NCBI GenBank assembly: GCA_031430595.1
Contig: JANPBU010000013.1
Span: 1-64,000, forward strand
DNA: 64,000 nt
Direction of reading: 5' to 3'
From: JANNBN01 sp031430595
GTDB taxonomy: Bacteria; Actinomycetota; Acidimicrobiia; Acidimicrobiales; JANYDT01
The notes under the pieces were generated by a model that worked only from the letters and a program-made list of their open reading frames with translations, was not told where the DNA came from and ran no database searches. Positions 25,820 through 33,799 of the stretch are shown here, one piece after another (position 1 is the stretch's first letter; each line of letters begins with the position of its first letter). Both the position numbers and the translations under genes were made by a program.

Positions 25820-26665
25820 CTATTGGAAGACAACCGTTCGGTTACCTACTAAGAGCACACGGTCTTCGGCTTGCCATTTGACTGCACGGGAAAGCACTTG
25901 GCGCTCAACATCTTTGCCCATCACTACCAACTGTTCAGCATTCTGAGCATGTGTGACACGCTGAACGTCTTGTTCAATGATTGGGCCCTCGTCGAGGTCT
26001 GACGTCACGTAATGAGCGGTGGCCCCGATGAGCTTTACGCCGCGGTCATACGCCTGATGGTAGGGCTTTGCGCCTTTGAAACCAGGTAAAAACGAGTGAT
26101 GAATATTAATCGCACGTCCGGAAATGGCAGCACACAATTCGGCCGACAAAACCTGCATGTACCGGGCAAGCACCACAAAGTCAACATGGTGTTCATCGAC
26201 GAGCTCTACGAGGCGCTGTTCCTGCTGGCGCTTGGTTTCTTTGGTAACCGGTAGATGCACATACGGTATCCCGTAGCGGGCAACTAACTCTTGGCAATCC
26301 CAATGGTTTGAAACAACCAACGGGATATCTACCGGAAGTTCACCTTCGGAATGCCGATACAGCAGGTCGATCAGGCAGTGCTCAAACTTCGAAACCATGA
26401 TAAGCACACGTTGCTTAACCTCTTCGTTTCGAACCGTAAGCGTACCGCCGAACTGCGCAAGCTCTGCTTCAAGTACGACCTTGATATGTGTGGAGTCGGC
26501 TTCATCTGTTTCAAAACGGGTTCGAAGGCAAAACGTTCCGGAGATCGGCTCGCTGAACTGTGATTTCTCGATAATGTTCGCCTGCATTTGCAAGAGCGCG
26601 CCCGAAACGGCGTACACAATTCCCGGTCGGTCTGGGCATCTAAACGTCATGATATATGTCGACAC
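25820..26665 (-). CDS. purU: Formyltetrahydrofolate deformylase
   Basis: 281 residues. PurU hydrolyses 10-formyl-tetrahydrofolate to formate and tetrahydrofolate. An N-terminal ACT domain (FRCPDRPGIVYAVSGALL) is followed by a formyltransferase-like domain with the catalytic NIHHSFLPGFKGAKPYHQAY and GATAHYV...DEGPIIEQDV. The GTG at 26665 has TAGATT at -12 to -7, so it is likely leaderless; ATG 26650 would remove part of the first beta strand. It sits beside methyl-group catabolism genes, where it would recycle folate loaded with one-carbon units. Confidence 0.93.
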   Translation of the reverse strand: MSTYIMTFRCPDRPGIVYAVSGALLQMQANIIEKSQFSEPISGTFCLRTRFETDEADSTHIKVVLEAELAQFGGTLTVRNEEVKQRVLIMVSKFEHCLIDLLYRHSEGELPVDIPLVVSNHWDCQELVARYGIPYVHLPVTKETKRQQEQRLVELVDEHHVDFVVLARYMQVLSAELCAAISGRAINIHHSFLPGFKGAKPYHQAYDRGVKLIGATAHYVTSDLDEGPIIEQDVQRVTHAQNAEQLVVMGKDVERQVLSRAVKWQAEDRVLLVGNRTVVFQ

Positions 26666-26671
26666 CGATTC

Positions 26672-26677
26672 AATCTA
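26672..26677 (-). promoter_or_regulatory. Probable -10 box of leaderless purU
   Basis: TAGATT on the minus strand lies at -12 to -7 relative to the purU GTG. The same sequence at the same distance precedes the FTR1 gene (49709-49714), which strengthens the reading that both are leaderless promoters. Confidence 0.55.
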
Positions 26678-26769
26678 GCGGGCCTGTTCTTCCCAAACGA
26701 GACAGGAATCACGTTTATTTGATTGTTTCTTGCCCGCAGAATTTGGGCTTGCGGCCGTATGCTCGGGTG

Positions 26770-27435
26770 GTGGTGACGGAGAAGACTGACGGAGAACTTG
26801 GACGCAGTGTGCCCATTGTCGTCATTGCCTGCGGTGCTCTTGCTCGCGAAATTCGTTCGGTGTTTGCCCAGTTGGTTCAGCCTGACCGGGCAATACCTAT
26901 GCGCTACCTGCCCGCGCCTCTCCACAACCGCCCTGAACGAATTCCTGGGGAAATTGATGCCCTGATTGATTCGGTGATCGCGCAGCAAGTCAGTGGGTCA
27001 GCACCGCGCTTTGTACTCGGTTACGCCGATTGTGGCACCGGTGGCCTACTTGATGCGCTCATTGAGCGGCGACGGGCCGAAGGTATCAGCATCGTGAGGC
27101 TTCCGGGGGCCCATTGTTACGAGTTTTTCGCCGGTACCGAAACCTTTACGAAACTCACAGAAGCCTCGCTTGGCACGTTTTATCTCACCGACTATCTTGC
27201 GCTCCACTTCGATGCACTGGTATGGACCGGCCTTGGCCTTGACCGCCATCCTTCATTACGTGACACATACTTTGGTAACTACGACCGGATCGCGCTTATC
27301 TCGCAATCGCACGACCCCTTAGTACTTGAACGAGCGATAGCTGCGGCTCAGCGGCTTGCGTTACGATTTGAACACCACCATGTTGGCCTGAATAACTTCG
27401 CAACGGAACTTGAGAAACTCATCGACGTTCAGTGA
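26770..27435 (+). CDS. DUF1638 domain protein
   Basis: About 221 residues. The DUF1638 core begins IVVIACGALAREI and continues YLPAPLHNRPERIPGEID and LGYADCGTGG, with His and Cys residues that suggest metal or cofactor binding. The biochemical function is unknown; in other bacteria the family tends to occur near corrinoid-dependent methyltransferase and betaine demethylation genes. I choose the GTG at 26770 because TATGCT lies at -12 to -7; an ATG at 26656 would add 38 poorly conserved residues and overlap purU's start. The stop overlaps the next gene by four bases. Confidence 0.75.
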   Translation: MVTEKTDGELGRSVPIVVIACGALAREIRSVFAQLVQPDRAIPMRYLPAPLHNRPERIPGEIDALIDSVIAQQVSGSAPRFVLGYADCGTGGLLDALIERRRAEGISIVRLPGAHCYEFFAGTETFTKLTEASLGTFYLTDYLALHFDALVWTGLGLDRHPSLRDTYFGNYDRIALISQSHDPLVLERAIAAAQRLALRFEHHHVGLNNFATELEKLIDVQ

Positions 27436-27803
27436 TGGTTGGCACCCGAGGAGTCGACGTACTCGGTCCCCGTCTGGTCACCGTTTACTGGCGAGATATA
27501 CCGCTCACGGTGAACGCTCAATCGGGGCGAACTAGGTTCACTCAACAGTTACCTCGACGTTTCCGTCGGGCTGTCGACAATGCTGCGGTCTCGATGCCAA
27601 CCGCGCTGGCCGCCGCGCGCGCAGATTGGCGGGCCGAATCTAGAATGTGCACATATGACCTTGAACTCGAGGTTGTCGCCCAGGTTTCTCGACTCGACGA
27701 CGTGTACGGCACAGAGCGGTTACGACGCCTCGTGAGCAATCAAGGCCGAGATAGCCGCTCGAGGTCGCAACCAGTCATCAACGACCAACGTCGGACCAGC
27801 TAA
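27432..27803 (+). CDS. 'Virulence factor' domain protein (PF13769-like)
   Basis: 123 residues starting from GTG. The segment VTVYWRDIP, followed by a polar loop and QLPRRFRRAVDNAA, matches the small conserved family named 'virulence factor', whose members commonly sit next to DUF1638 and methyltransferase genes. No catalytic motif is evident and its role is unknown; the family name should not be read literally. The C-terminal 25 residues are Arg/Ser-rich and not conserved. It is translationally coupled to the DUF1638 gene. Confidence 0.7.
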   Translation: MMVGTRGVDVLGPRLVTVYWRDIPLTVNAQSGRTRFTQQLPRRFRRAVDNAAVSMPTALAAARADWRAESRMCTYDLELEVVAQVSRLDDVYGTERLRRLVSNQGRDSRSRSQPVINDQRRTS

Positions 27804-27842
27804 CCAGAAACTGCTCACCAGAAACTGCTCACCGGAGACTGT
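27803..27842. repeat. 14-bp tandem repeat between convergent genes
   Basis: ACCAGAAACTGCTC occurs twice in a row (27803-27816, 27817-27830), followed by a degenerate third copy (ACCGGAGACTGT). It fills the 38 bases between the convergent ends of the 'virulence factor' gene and the betaine-homocysteine methyltransferase gene. Confidence 0.85.
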
Positions 27843-28852
27843 TAGCGACGACTCGATCGACGCGCTCGACCTTCGGTAGCAGTTGGCTGTTTCGAAGCAA
27901 GTTCGCCAATGAGTGCTTCAATGACTTCGACGGTCGGTTGTACCCGACCGGTGTTCTTCACTTCTTCGGCACCAGTGTCGATTCCTTTGCGGATAGCCGC
28001 AAGATGCTCGGGCGAGGTACCGCAACAGCCCCCGATGATGCGCGCACCGGCATGAACGGCTAAGCGACCATAACGTTCCATCAGTTCAGGTGTACCCGAG
28101 TATTGGATCTCGGCCCCAACAAATTGCGGGATGCCACAATTACCCTTAGAGATAACCGTATTTTCTTCACAGTCGATATGTGTGACCGTGACCAAAATGT
28201 CTGACGCACCAACGCCACAGTTGGCACCTATTCCGAGTGGTTTTTGTTCGAAGTCGTCAAACACTGCAGCCAACGCATTCGGGTGAACGCCCATCATCGT
28301 CTTGCCAGCGGTGTCGAATGATGCGGTAGCGGTGTAAGGCATTCCGACAGCGATCGCAGCAGCAGCCGCAGCCTGGATCTCTTCAATCGAAGACATCGTC
28401 TCGATCCATACGACATCTGCTCCGCCGTCTTTAAGACCCTCGATTTGTTCGGTGAACAATCGGACGGCCTCATCGTGGGTAAGCGGACCCATTGGCTCGA
28501 ACAATGCGCCTGTGGGACCAACCGACCCGGCAACAACAACTGGACGGGCGGATGCATCAGCAACGGCACGAGCGTTTTGTGCGGCAGCAACGTTGATCTC
28601 GTGAACCCGGTGCTCGTGGTGGTGTAACGCAAGGCGGTTTGCGTTTCCACCAAAGGTATTGGTCAATATGATGTCGGCACCCGCATCGACGAACTGTTGA
28701 TGAAGCGATTTGACCCGCTCTGGGGTATCGACGTTCCACAATTCGGGCGGTTCCCCTGGCCCAAGGCCCATCGCCATGTAGTTCGTTCCGGTTGCCCCGT
28801 CGCAAAGCAACACAGGGTAAGAGGAGAGCAGGTTGGCAAGTGAGGTTCGCAT
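27842..28852 (-). CDS. bmt: Betaine-homocysteine S-methyltransferase-like protein
   Basis: 336 residues of the homocysteine/cobalamin-independent methyltransferase family. It transfers a methyl group from betaine, or a related donor, to homocysteine. The N-terminal CDGATGTNYM, the DIILTNTFGGN strand, and the zinc-binding cysteines in GANCG and GGCCGTSPEH are all present. The length and GNCGIPQF motif fit the bacterial Bmt subgroup. Removing one methyl group from betaine gives dimethylglycine, the substrate of the dehydrogenase encoded at 33800. The C-terminal 20 residues are basic. Confidence 0.87.
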   Translation of the reverse strand: MRTSLANLLSSYPVLLCDGATGTNYMAMGLGPGEPPELWNVDTPERVKSLHQQFVDAGADIILTNTFGGNANRLALHHHEHRVHEINVAAAQNARAVADASARPVVVAGSVGPTGALFEPMGPLTHDEAVRLFTEQIEGLKDGGADVVWIETMSSIEEIQAAAAAAIAVGMPYTATASFDTAGKTMMGVHPNALAAVFDDFEQKPLGIGANCGVGASDILVTVTHIDCEENTVISKGNCGIPQFVGAEIQYSGTPELMERYGRLAVHAGARIIGGCCGTSPEHLAAIRKGIDTGAEEVKNTGRVQPTVEVIEALIGELASKQPTATEGRARRSSRR

Positions 28853-28923
28853 GGCCCCTACAGGCTAGGCGCTCAACAAGCCAAAGTGATCGACGCAATA
28901 ATCGTCGATTCAGTACACATATG

Positions 28924-29340
28924 TTACAGGGAACCTCTGGGAGCAATCCAGATGGTCGACTGTCCGGTAATCGATGCAATCCGATCAAAATCGGCGTCGT
29001 AGTGCCAGACCGTGTCACCTGCCGCTCCAGCACTCGCTGCAATTATAAGGTCAGCGATTTTTACGCTTCTATGATGACGTCCCCCGATGTGGGCGAGGCG
29101 ACGCTGCACTTCAATAGCGCGGGTCATCACTGATGGCCCTGTCGGCACCGAATGGAGTGACGAAAGCTCTTCTAGTAGTAACTCGTAGTTGGCAGCGTTC
29201 TGAGCTGAATACAAAATCTCAAGCCGTACTTGATCACAAATTGAAATCAGGTCTGCATCAAGTTTCGCAATCCATTCCGAAGCTACAAGGTGATGTTCGG
29301 CTCGATGCCAGGCACTGGTATCTACACATAACCGTGTCAA
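28924..29340 (-). CDS. vapC: VapC-type PIN-domain toxin
   Basis: 138 residues. The PIN-domain acidic residues are visible: Asp7 in CVDTSAWHR, Glu in RLEILYS, Asp in KIADLIIAAS and a late Asp in HYDADFDRI. VapC toxins are RNases that cleave tRNA or rRNA. The start overlaps the antitoxin stop by four bases, the normal order for vapBC. It sits within the methyl-catabolism genes, unlike its neighbours in function. Confidence 0.88.
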   Translation of the reverse strand: MTRLCVDTSAWHRAEHHLVASEWIAKLDADLISICDQVRLEILYSAQNAANYELLLEELSSLHSVPTGPSVMTRAIEVQRRLAHIGGRHHRSVKIADLIIAASAGAAGDTVWHYDADFDRIASITGQSTIWIAPRGSL

Positions 29341-29549
29341 CGTGATGGCCTGGATTCGGCCAAAATCTCGGGGCTCCGGTCAATCCCTGCTCCGCTGACA
29401 ATCCGCGCTTTCAACCGGGTTCGACGATCTGCGCGCACCAACTCAGTCATCGCACCCTCGACCGTGTCGCGAATTCCACCGGTACCCAGTATTCTTTGGC
29501 ACTCAAGCAGAAGTGCTTCATCTAGATCAATTGATGTGCGATGGGACAT
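29337..29549 (-). CDS. vapB: VapB-type antitoxin
   Basis: 70 residues. The N-terminus RTSIDLDEALLLECQRIL resembles the ribbon-helix-helix DNA-binding end of VapB antitoxins; the C-terminus would wrap the toxin. The ATG at 29549 has TATACT at -12 to -7 (leaderless). It is expected to repress its own promoter together with VapC. Confidence 0.83.
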   Translation of the reverse strand: MSHRTSIDLDEALLLECQRILGTGGIRDTVEGAMTELVRADRRTRLKARIVSGAGIDRSPEILAESRPSR

Positions 29550-29637
29550 AACTGGAGTATATCAAGATCCGGCTTATGAGTATGCAAACTATCCGCCGAA
29601 AATACCGCTGATCCAGTGATTGGTTCCGAGAAAATTA

Positions 29638-29883
29638 TTAGTCGAGGTCTTCCACGATCGTGTCTGTCGAGGTGTCTCGGGTAACGGTTGACCATCGACG
29701 GCAGCCTGAATCGTGAAACCATCGCTCGACCTGGGGGCCAGACACATTGTCGAGATTCCAGGCATAGTCGAGGTTACGGTCGCTCTCGCCAACGATCCAG
29801 TCGGGCACATGGGGTGCTGCGCCACCAAAACGAAACTCTTCAACAGATCGGGGGCCGCATGTTGGGCAGTTAATGATCAGCAT
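29638..29883 (-). CDS. soxD: Sarcosine oxidase delta subunit-like protein
   Basis: 81 residues. The zinc-binding start INCPTCGPRSVEEFRFGG and the later HDSGCRRWSTVTRDTSTDT are the hallmarks of SoxD, a small structural subunit of heterotetrameric sarcosine oxidase. It is 15 bases downstream of soxB. The length is slightly shorter than usual SoxD (about 95-100). Confidence 0.9.
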   Translation of the reverse strand: MLIINCPTCGPRSVEEFRFGGAAPHVPDWIVGESDRNLDYAWNLDNVSGPQVERWFHDSGCRRWSTVTRDTSTDTIVEDLD

Positions 29884-29898
29884 GATCGGCGAATGCCC

Positions 29899-31110
29899 CT
29901 ACCTTGTTCCGGTCGAGCCCTGATCGGCCATGGTCGTGTCGCGAGCGAAACGGTCAAGCGCAAAGGGTGCGATCAAGTCAGGAACTAGCTCGGTCGCCAA
30001 GTACGAGGCCATAGTTTCTCCGCTCACCGGAATCGCTTTAAACCCCCAAGTACCCCAACCCGTTGTGATAGCGAGATTTTCAATGCCGGTTGGCCCCATG
30101 ATCGGCGAAAAGTCAAGGCTGACATCGCAGCGACCTGTCCATTGCCGCAAGATACGAAGATTTTTCATAAACGGAAGAAGGTAAGCACCTTTGGCAGCAA
30201 CCGATTGCATCGCCCGGAAGGTGTTGTGCTGCGAGTAACTCGGCTGTGTCTCGTACTCGGCCCCCATAAGCAATTGACCACGGGCAGTTTGTGACACGTA
30301 AAACAGCAATTCAGTGCTGCTAACAATAGGGCCCAGGCCCTGCGCGTAGCTGTTGGTGACGAACGCTTGAAGCGGATGGGTTCTGACAGGTAGCCGCAAC
30401 TTGGCCAGCGCCGCTACCTCGCTCACGTTTCCTCCGGTAGCCAAAAGCACTCGGCCAGCCCCGATCGTGCCCTCATTGGTATGCACACCGACGACCTTGT
30501 CGCCGACCATGTCGAACCCGGTCACTTCGGTATGTTGATGAATGTCGACCCCGGCCCGCATTGCACCCTGGGCGAGCGCCCAATTCACCCGGTCGTGTCG
30601 AGCCGTTGCCCCCGGGGCGTGATAGCTACCACCAACAACCGGATACCGACCTCCGCCAGATAAGTCGAGCTGCGGGCACAACTGCTTAGCCTCGGCAGGG
30701 CTAATAAACGAAGTTTCGACGCCAAGTGCCAAGTTGAGCATCGATCGAGATCGCTCTGCACGCATACCGGTTTCTGTGTGAACAAGCCACATGATTCCCT
30801 TAGTGGAATGCATGATCCAGCAGCCAGTCTCGGCTTCGAGGGTGCCGTAAAGTTCAAGTGAACGTTTGTAGAAGTTCACACTTTCCGGGATGCCGTAGTT
30901 CGATCGAATGATGGTGGTATTTCGCCCCGAGTTACCTGAGCCAATATAGTTTTTCTCGATGACCGCAACGTTGGTTATGCCATGCCTGGTCGCGAGGTAG
31001 TACGCAGCCGACAAGCCGTGCCCGCCCCCACCGATGATGACCACGTCGTAGTTCTTCTTGATCTTTTGCGGCCAACTCAATGAGAGAAGCGTTTCAACGA
31101 ATTCATTCAT
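29899..31110 (-). CDS. soxB: Sarcosine oxidase beta subunit-like protein
   Basis: 403 residues. The N-terminal FAD-binding motif is VIIGGGGHGLSAAYYLA, followed by GNSGRNTTIIRSNY, typical of SoxB, where FMN/FAD and substrate meet. The C-terminal GWGTWGFKAIPVSGETMA is also conserved. The subunit oxidatively demethylates sarcosine to glycine with tetrahydrofolate as acceptor. GAGGGG lies 8 bases before the ATG. It lies between soxG and soxD in an A-G-B-D order, different from the common B-D-A-G order. Confidence 0.92.
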   Translation of the reverse strand: MNEFVETLLSLSWPQKIKKNYDVVIIGGGGHGLSAAYYLATRHGITNVAVIEKNYIGSGNSGRNTTIIRSNYGIPESVNFYKRSLELYGTLEAETGCWIMHSTKGIMWLVHTETGMRAERSRSMLNLALGVETSFISPAEAKQLCPQLDLSGGGRYPVVGGSYHAPGATARHDRVNWALAQGAMRAGVDIHQHTEVTGFDMVGDKVVGVHTNEGTIGAGRVLLATGGNVSEVAALAKLRLPVRTHPLQAFVTNSYAQGLGPIVSSTELLFYVSQTARGQLLMGAEYETQPSYSQHNTFRAMQSVAAKGAYLLPFMKNLRILRQWTGRCDVSLDFSPIMGPTGIENLAITTGWGTWGFKAIPVSGETMASYLATELVPDLIAPFALDRFARDTTMADQGSTGTR

Positions 31111-31124
31111 AATTCCGACCCCTC

Positions 31125-31565
31125 TCAGCCGAGTCGTTCGATGAGTTCATGTACCAATGCAGTTTGGACAAAGAGCAGTACGTCGTCATCGTCGCTTCGC
31201 ATCCACACCTTGGCTGGCACCCCGGCAATGAGACCCTGCGCCACCGTCGGTCGAGCAGTAGGAAGCTGCCAATCAATCGTATGCGCACAGAGCTGTAGGA
31301 AGGCAGCTATGCCCAACCACGCACCAGACCACCCATTGTCGGCTTCGATGATTGCCGAAGGGTCAGACACAGCAATGCTTTCCGGAGCCGAATCACCGAT
31401 AAAGAGAGCCTCGTCGGGGGCGATTCGAATCATGGGCTCCGAGACCTGGGCAGTATCGAGCACGCTCGACAGCGCGGCTACCCGAACCGCCTCAATTTCG
31501 CTGAAATCAAGCGCGGGCACGGGCACCTTCCTTATCGTAGAAGGGGGTTTCGGAGAGGTGGGCAA
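31125..31565 (-). CDS. soxG: Sarcosine oxidase gamma subunit-like protein
   Basis: Up to 146 residues. SoxG proteins are weakly conserved; here the length, the position between soxA and soxB, and motifs such as IRIAPDEALFIG and a terminal helix support the call. The open frame starts at 31565 and overlaps soxA by 59 bases. GTG codons at 31526 and 31520, following AAGGAAGG, are more natural starts and would shorten it to about 132 residues. Confidence 0.75.
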   Translation of the reverse strand: MPTSPKPPSTIRKVPVPALDFSEIEAVRVAALSSVLDTAQVSEPMIRIAPDEALFIGDSAPESIAVSDPSAIIEADNGWSGAWLGIAAFLQLCAHTIDWQLPTARPTVAQGLIAGVPAKVWMRSDDDDVLLFVQTALVHELIERLG

Positions 31566-33750
31566 CTCGACCGTCGATCACATACGACTCGGGAATTCCA
31601 CTGTGCGGATCCCATGACCGTTTCAACATCGCAAGCATGATTCCATGGCCAAGTAGCGGTGAGCTAAACGAAGTCGCAACATGCCCCACGAGTAGCGTTC
31701 CATCGGCTGAATAGAGCGGACTGCCCTCCATGGGTGCCGCACCGTCGATTCGCAGGGGAACGAGTTTGCGCCTGTCGTTTGCCACAAGTTCATCGGCGGC
31801 GGTGCGCAGCAACGAGTCTTTGCCTAAGAAAAACGGCTTGCCCATTTTCACTGCCCAATCATGGTCAATACGGCGAGGTGTGGTATCGAGTTCCGTATCC
31901 ATACCTACGATGATGTGACCCTTTTCAAGGCGTAACCCGAAGAGCGCTTGCAACCCATGCGGTTTGATCCCAAGGTCACGCCCAGCTTCCATTAGTGCGG
32001 TCCACAGTTCGACCGATTGGTTCCACGGATGATGAAGCTCCCACGATGCTTCGCCCGTGAACGACAGCCGCATCACATGGCAGGGAACTCCCGCAACGTC
32101 GAGGTGTCGATGTTGCAAAAACCTAGGGACGTCGTCGACCCCGCATCGACGCAGCAATTCTCCACCAAGCGGGCCGGTTACGTTGATCGCAGCAAGGCTT
32201 GTCGTTCGATCCATGATTCGAACATCGAGACCCCACGTTTCGGCCCAATCTCGCATCCATGCCTCTGCGTTCGATGCACCACCGGAAGTGAACGACAGCG
32301 AAAACCGTGGAACACCGTTTTGGTCGTCGTCTCGCAACACCATGCCGTCATCGAACAGGTGACCTCGCTCGTTGAGTAACAACACGTAACGGCTTCTGCC
32401 TACTTTGATGTCGGCGATGGTGGTCGGATACATTCGTTCGAGGAATTCGATGGCATCGGGGCCTGTCACCAACAACTTGCCAAGTGTGCTTACATCGCCA
32501 AGAGAAACGGCCTCGCGAACTGCCCAGTACTCGGCAATGTGATCGCCATAGTTCCAAGGGCGCCACCAGCCACCAAAGCGATCCATCTTCGCACCAAGCT
32601 TCAAATGTTCCTCATGCAGGGGCGTTCGCTTCCACGGGTCAGACCAGAATCCTGCAGCAGCTTCGCCCATCGTGATTTGGCGACTTGCTGGGCGAGCAGT
32701 GAACGGCTGCGACAACGAATCGTCGGTGGTTTGCGACGAAACGAATGCGCGCAGATGAGGCATACACGCCGAGCCCTGGCAAGTACCGGTTCCGCAGAGC
32801 GAAGATCGCTTGATGAGTTCGACTTCGTTAAAACCGCGATCCCATACCCCGCGGAGATCTTCGACAGTTACTTTCGAACAGGCGCATACGAATCCGTCGA
32901 TCGGCGAATCGGGAAGTGAATACGCCTCGGCTGCAGAACCGACAACCGACACCGAGACGCCAGTTGCCATACGAGCCAAAACATCTCGCGGCGACTGTCC
33001 CAGGTTGATCACCACGGTATCGGCCTCGCGCTGACCCTGATCAGTGACAACCGCCGTCACCCGATTCGCCGAATTTCCATCGAAGCGAAGCATCTTTCCG
33101 CCGAGGTATTCACACCCGCCAAGAGGGGCACCTATAACCACGACTCGACCATGGTCAATACCTGCGGCCGTAGTTTGCTTAAAGGCACCAGCTGTCAGTA
33201 GCCCCGAAAGTTGGTTACCCTCACAAACCGGAAGCAGGTCGGCAGCGCCAGTCGCCAGCACTACATGGTGAGCGTGAATATGCATCATCGCAGTTGCCGT
33301 CCGAACGACAAGCATCGGCCCGGCATACAAGGCAACGACTTCGCCCTGTTCGACACCATCAACGCAGCGACTGACATCCGAGTCAAACGAGACAACGTCG
33401 TCAGAAGCGGTTCGTTGTTCGATCGCTGCACCGATGCCGGCTGGCCCTGCGCCAACGACAACGACATCATGGTGACGATGTTGGATAGCAATCTCGGTCG
33501 AGGTAACCGGGAGATACATCGACGGAGCATTCGGGTTCGGGTGACGTTGCACCACCATTGCTGGCCGGGCAACGGTTTGACACGTTCGCACCCACGACAC
33601 GCCGTCAACGGTTGCAACGCAGTTGCCACAATCACCGGCCAGGCACAGCGTACCGCCCGCATTCGGAACTTGACCCGCCCGAATCAAGGCAAGCGCAATC
33701 GATTCACCATCAAGAAATTCAATTGGTTGTCCATCAGTGATGATGCGCAT
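31507..33750 (-). CDS. soxA: Sarcosine oxidase alpha subunit-like oxidoreductase with iron-sulfur cysteines
   Basis: 747 residues, shorter than the usual 950-1000 of SoxA. Order of domains: a small ferredoxin-like domain with cysteines (CLAGDCGNC, later RTCQT; about 1-70), an NAD/FAD-binding fold (VVVGAGPAGIGAA, about 96), a BFD-like segment (CACSKVTVEDL then CGTGTCQGSAC), and a C-terminal GcvT-like folate-binding domain. The BFD cysteines, usually lost in true SoxA, are kept here, so extra iron-sulfur centres are likely. AAGG lies 8 bases before the ATG. It is the first sox gene after the dimethylglycine dehydrogenase-like gene. Confidence 0.87.
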   Translation of the reverse strand: MRIITDGQPIEFLDGESIALALIRAGQVPNAGGTLCLAGDCGNCVATVDGVSWVRTCQTVARPAMVVQRHPNPNAPSMYLPVTSTEIAIQHRHHDVVVVGAGPAGIGAAIEQRTASDDVVSFDSDVSRCVDGVEQGEVVALYAGPMLVVRTATAMMHIHAHHVVLATGAADLLPVCEGNQLSGLLTAGAFKQTTAAGIDHGRVVVIGAPLGGCEYLGGKMLRFDGNSANRVTAVVTDQGQREADTVVINLGQSPRDVLARMATGVSVSVVGSAAEAYSLPDSPIDGFVCACSKVTVEDLRGVWDRGFNEVELIKRSSLCGTGTCQGSACMPHLRAFVSSQTTDDSLSQPFTARPASRQITMGEAAAGFWSDPWKRTPLHEEHLKLGAKMDRFGGWWRPWNYGDHIAEYWAVREAVSLGDVSTLGKLLVTGPDAIEFLERMYPTTIADIKVGRSRYVLLLNERGHLFDDGMVLRDDDQNGVPRFSLSFTSGGASNAEAWMRDWAETWGLDVRIMDRTTSLAAINVTGPLGGELLRRCGVDDVPRFLQHRHLDVAGVPCHVMRLSFTGEASWELHHPWNQSVELWTALMEAGRDLGIKPHGLQALFGLRLEKGHIIVGMDTELDTTPRRIDHDWAVKMGKPFFLGKDSLLRTAADELVANDRRKLVPLRIDGAAPMEGSPLYSADGTLLVGHVATSFSSPLLGHGIMLAMLKRSWDPHSGIPESYVIDGRVAHLSETPFYDKEGARARA

Positions 33751-33799
33751 CGTTGTGACCTTAGCCCGTTACCTTTGTCCCGTATCCTCGTCCGTTATC

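Noticed and set aside
26656..26769. ATG 26656 as the DUF1638 start
   Set aside because: It would overlap the purU start and promoter, and the added residues are not part of the conserved domain; GTG 26770 has a well-placed -10.
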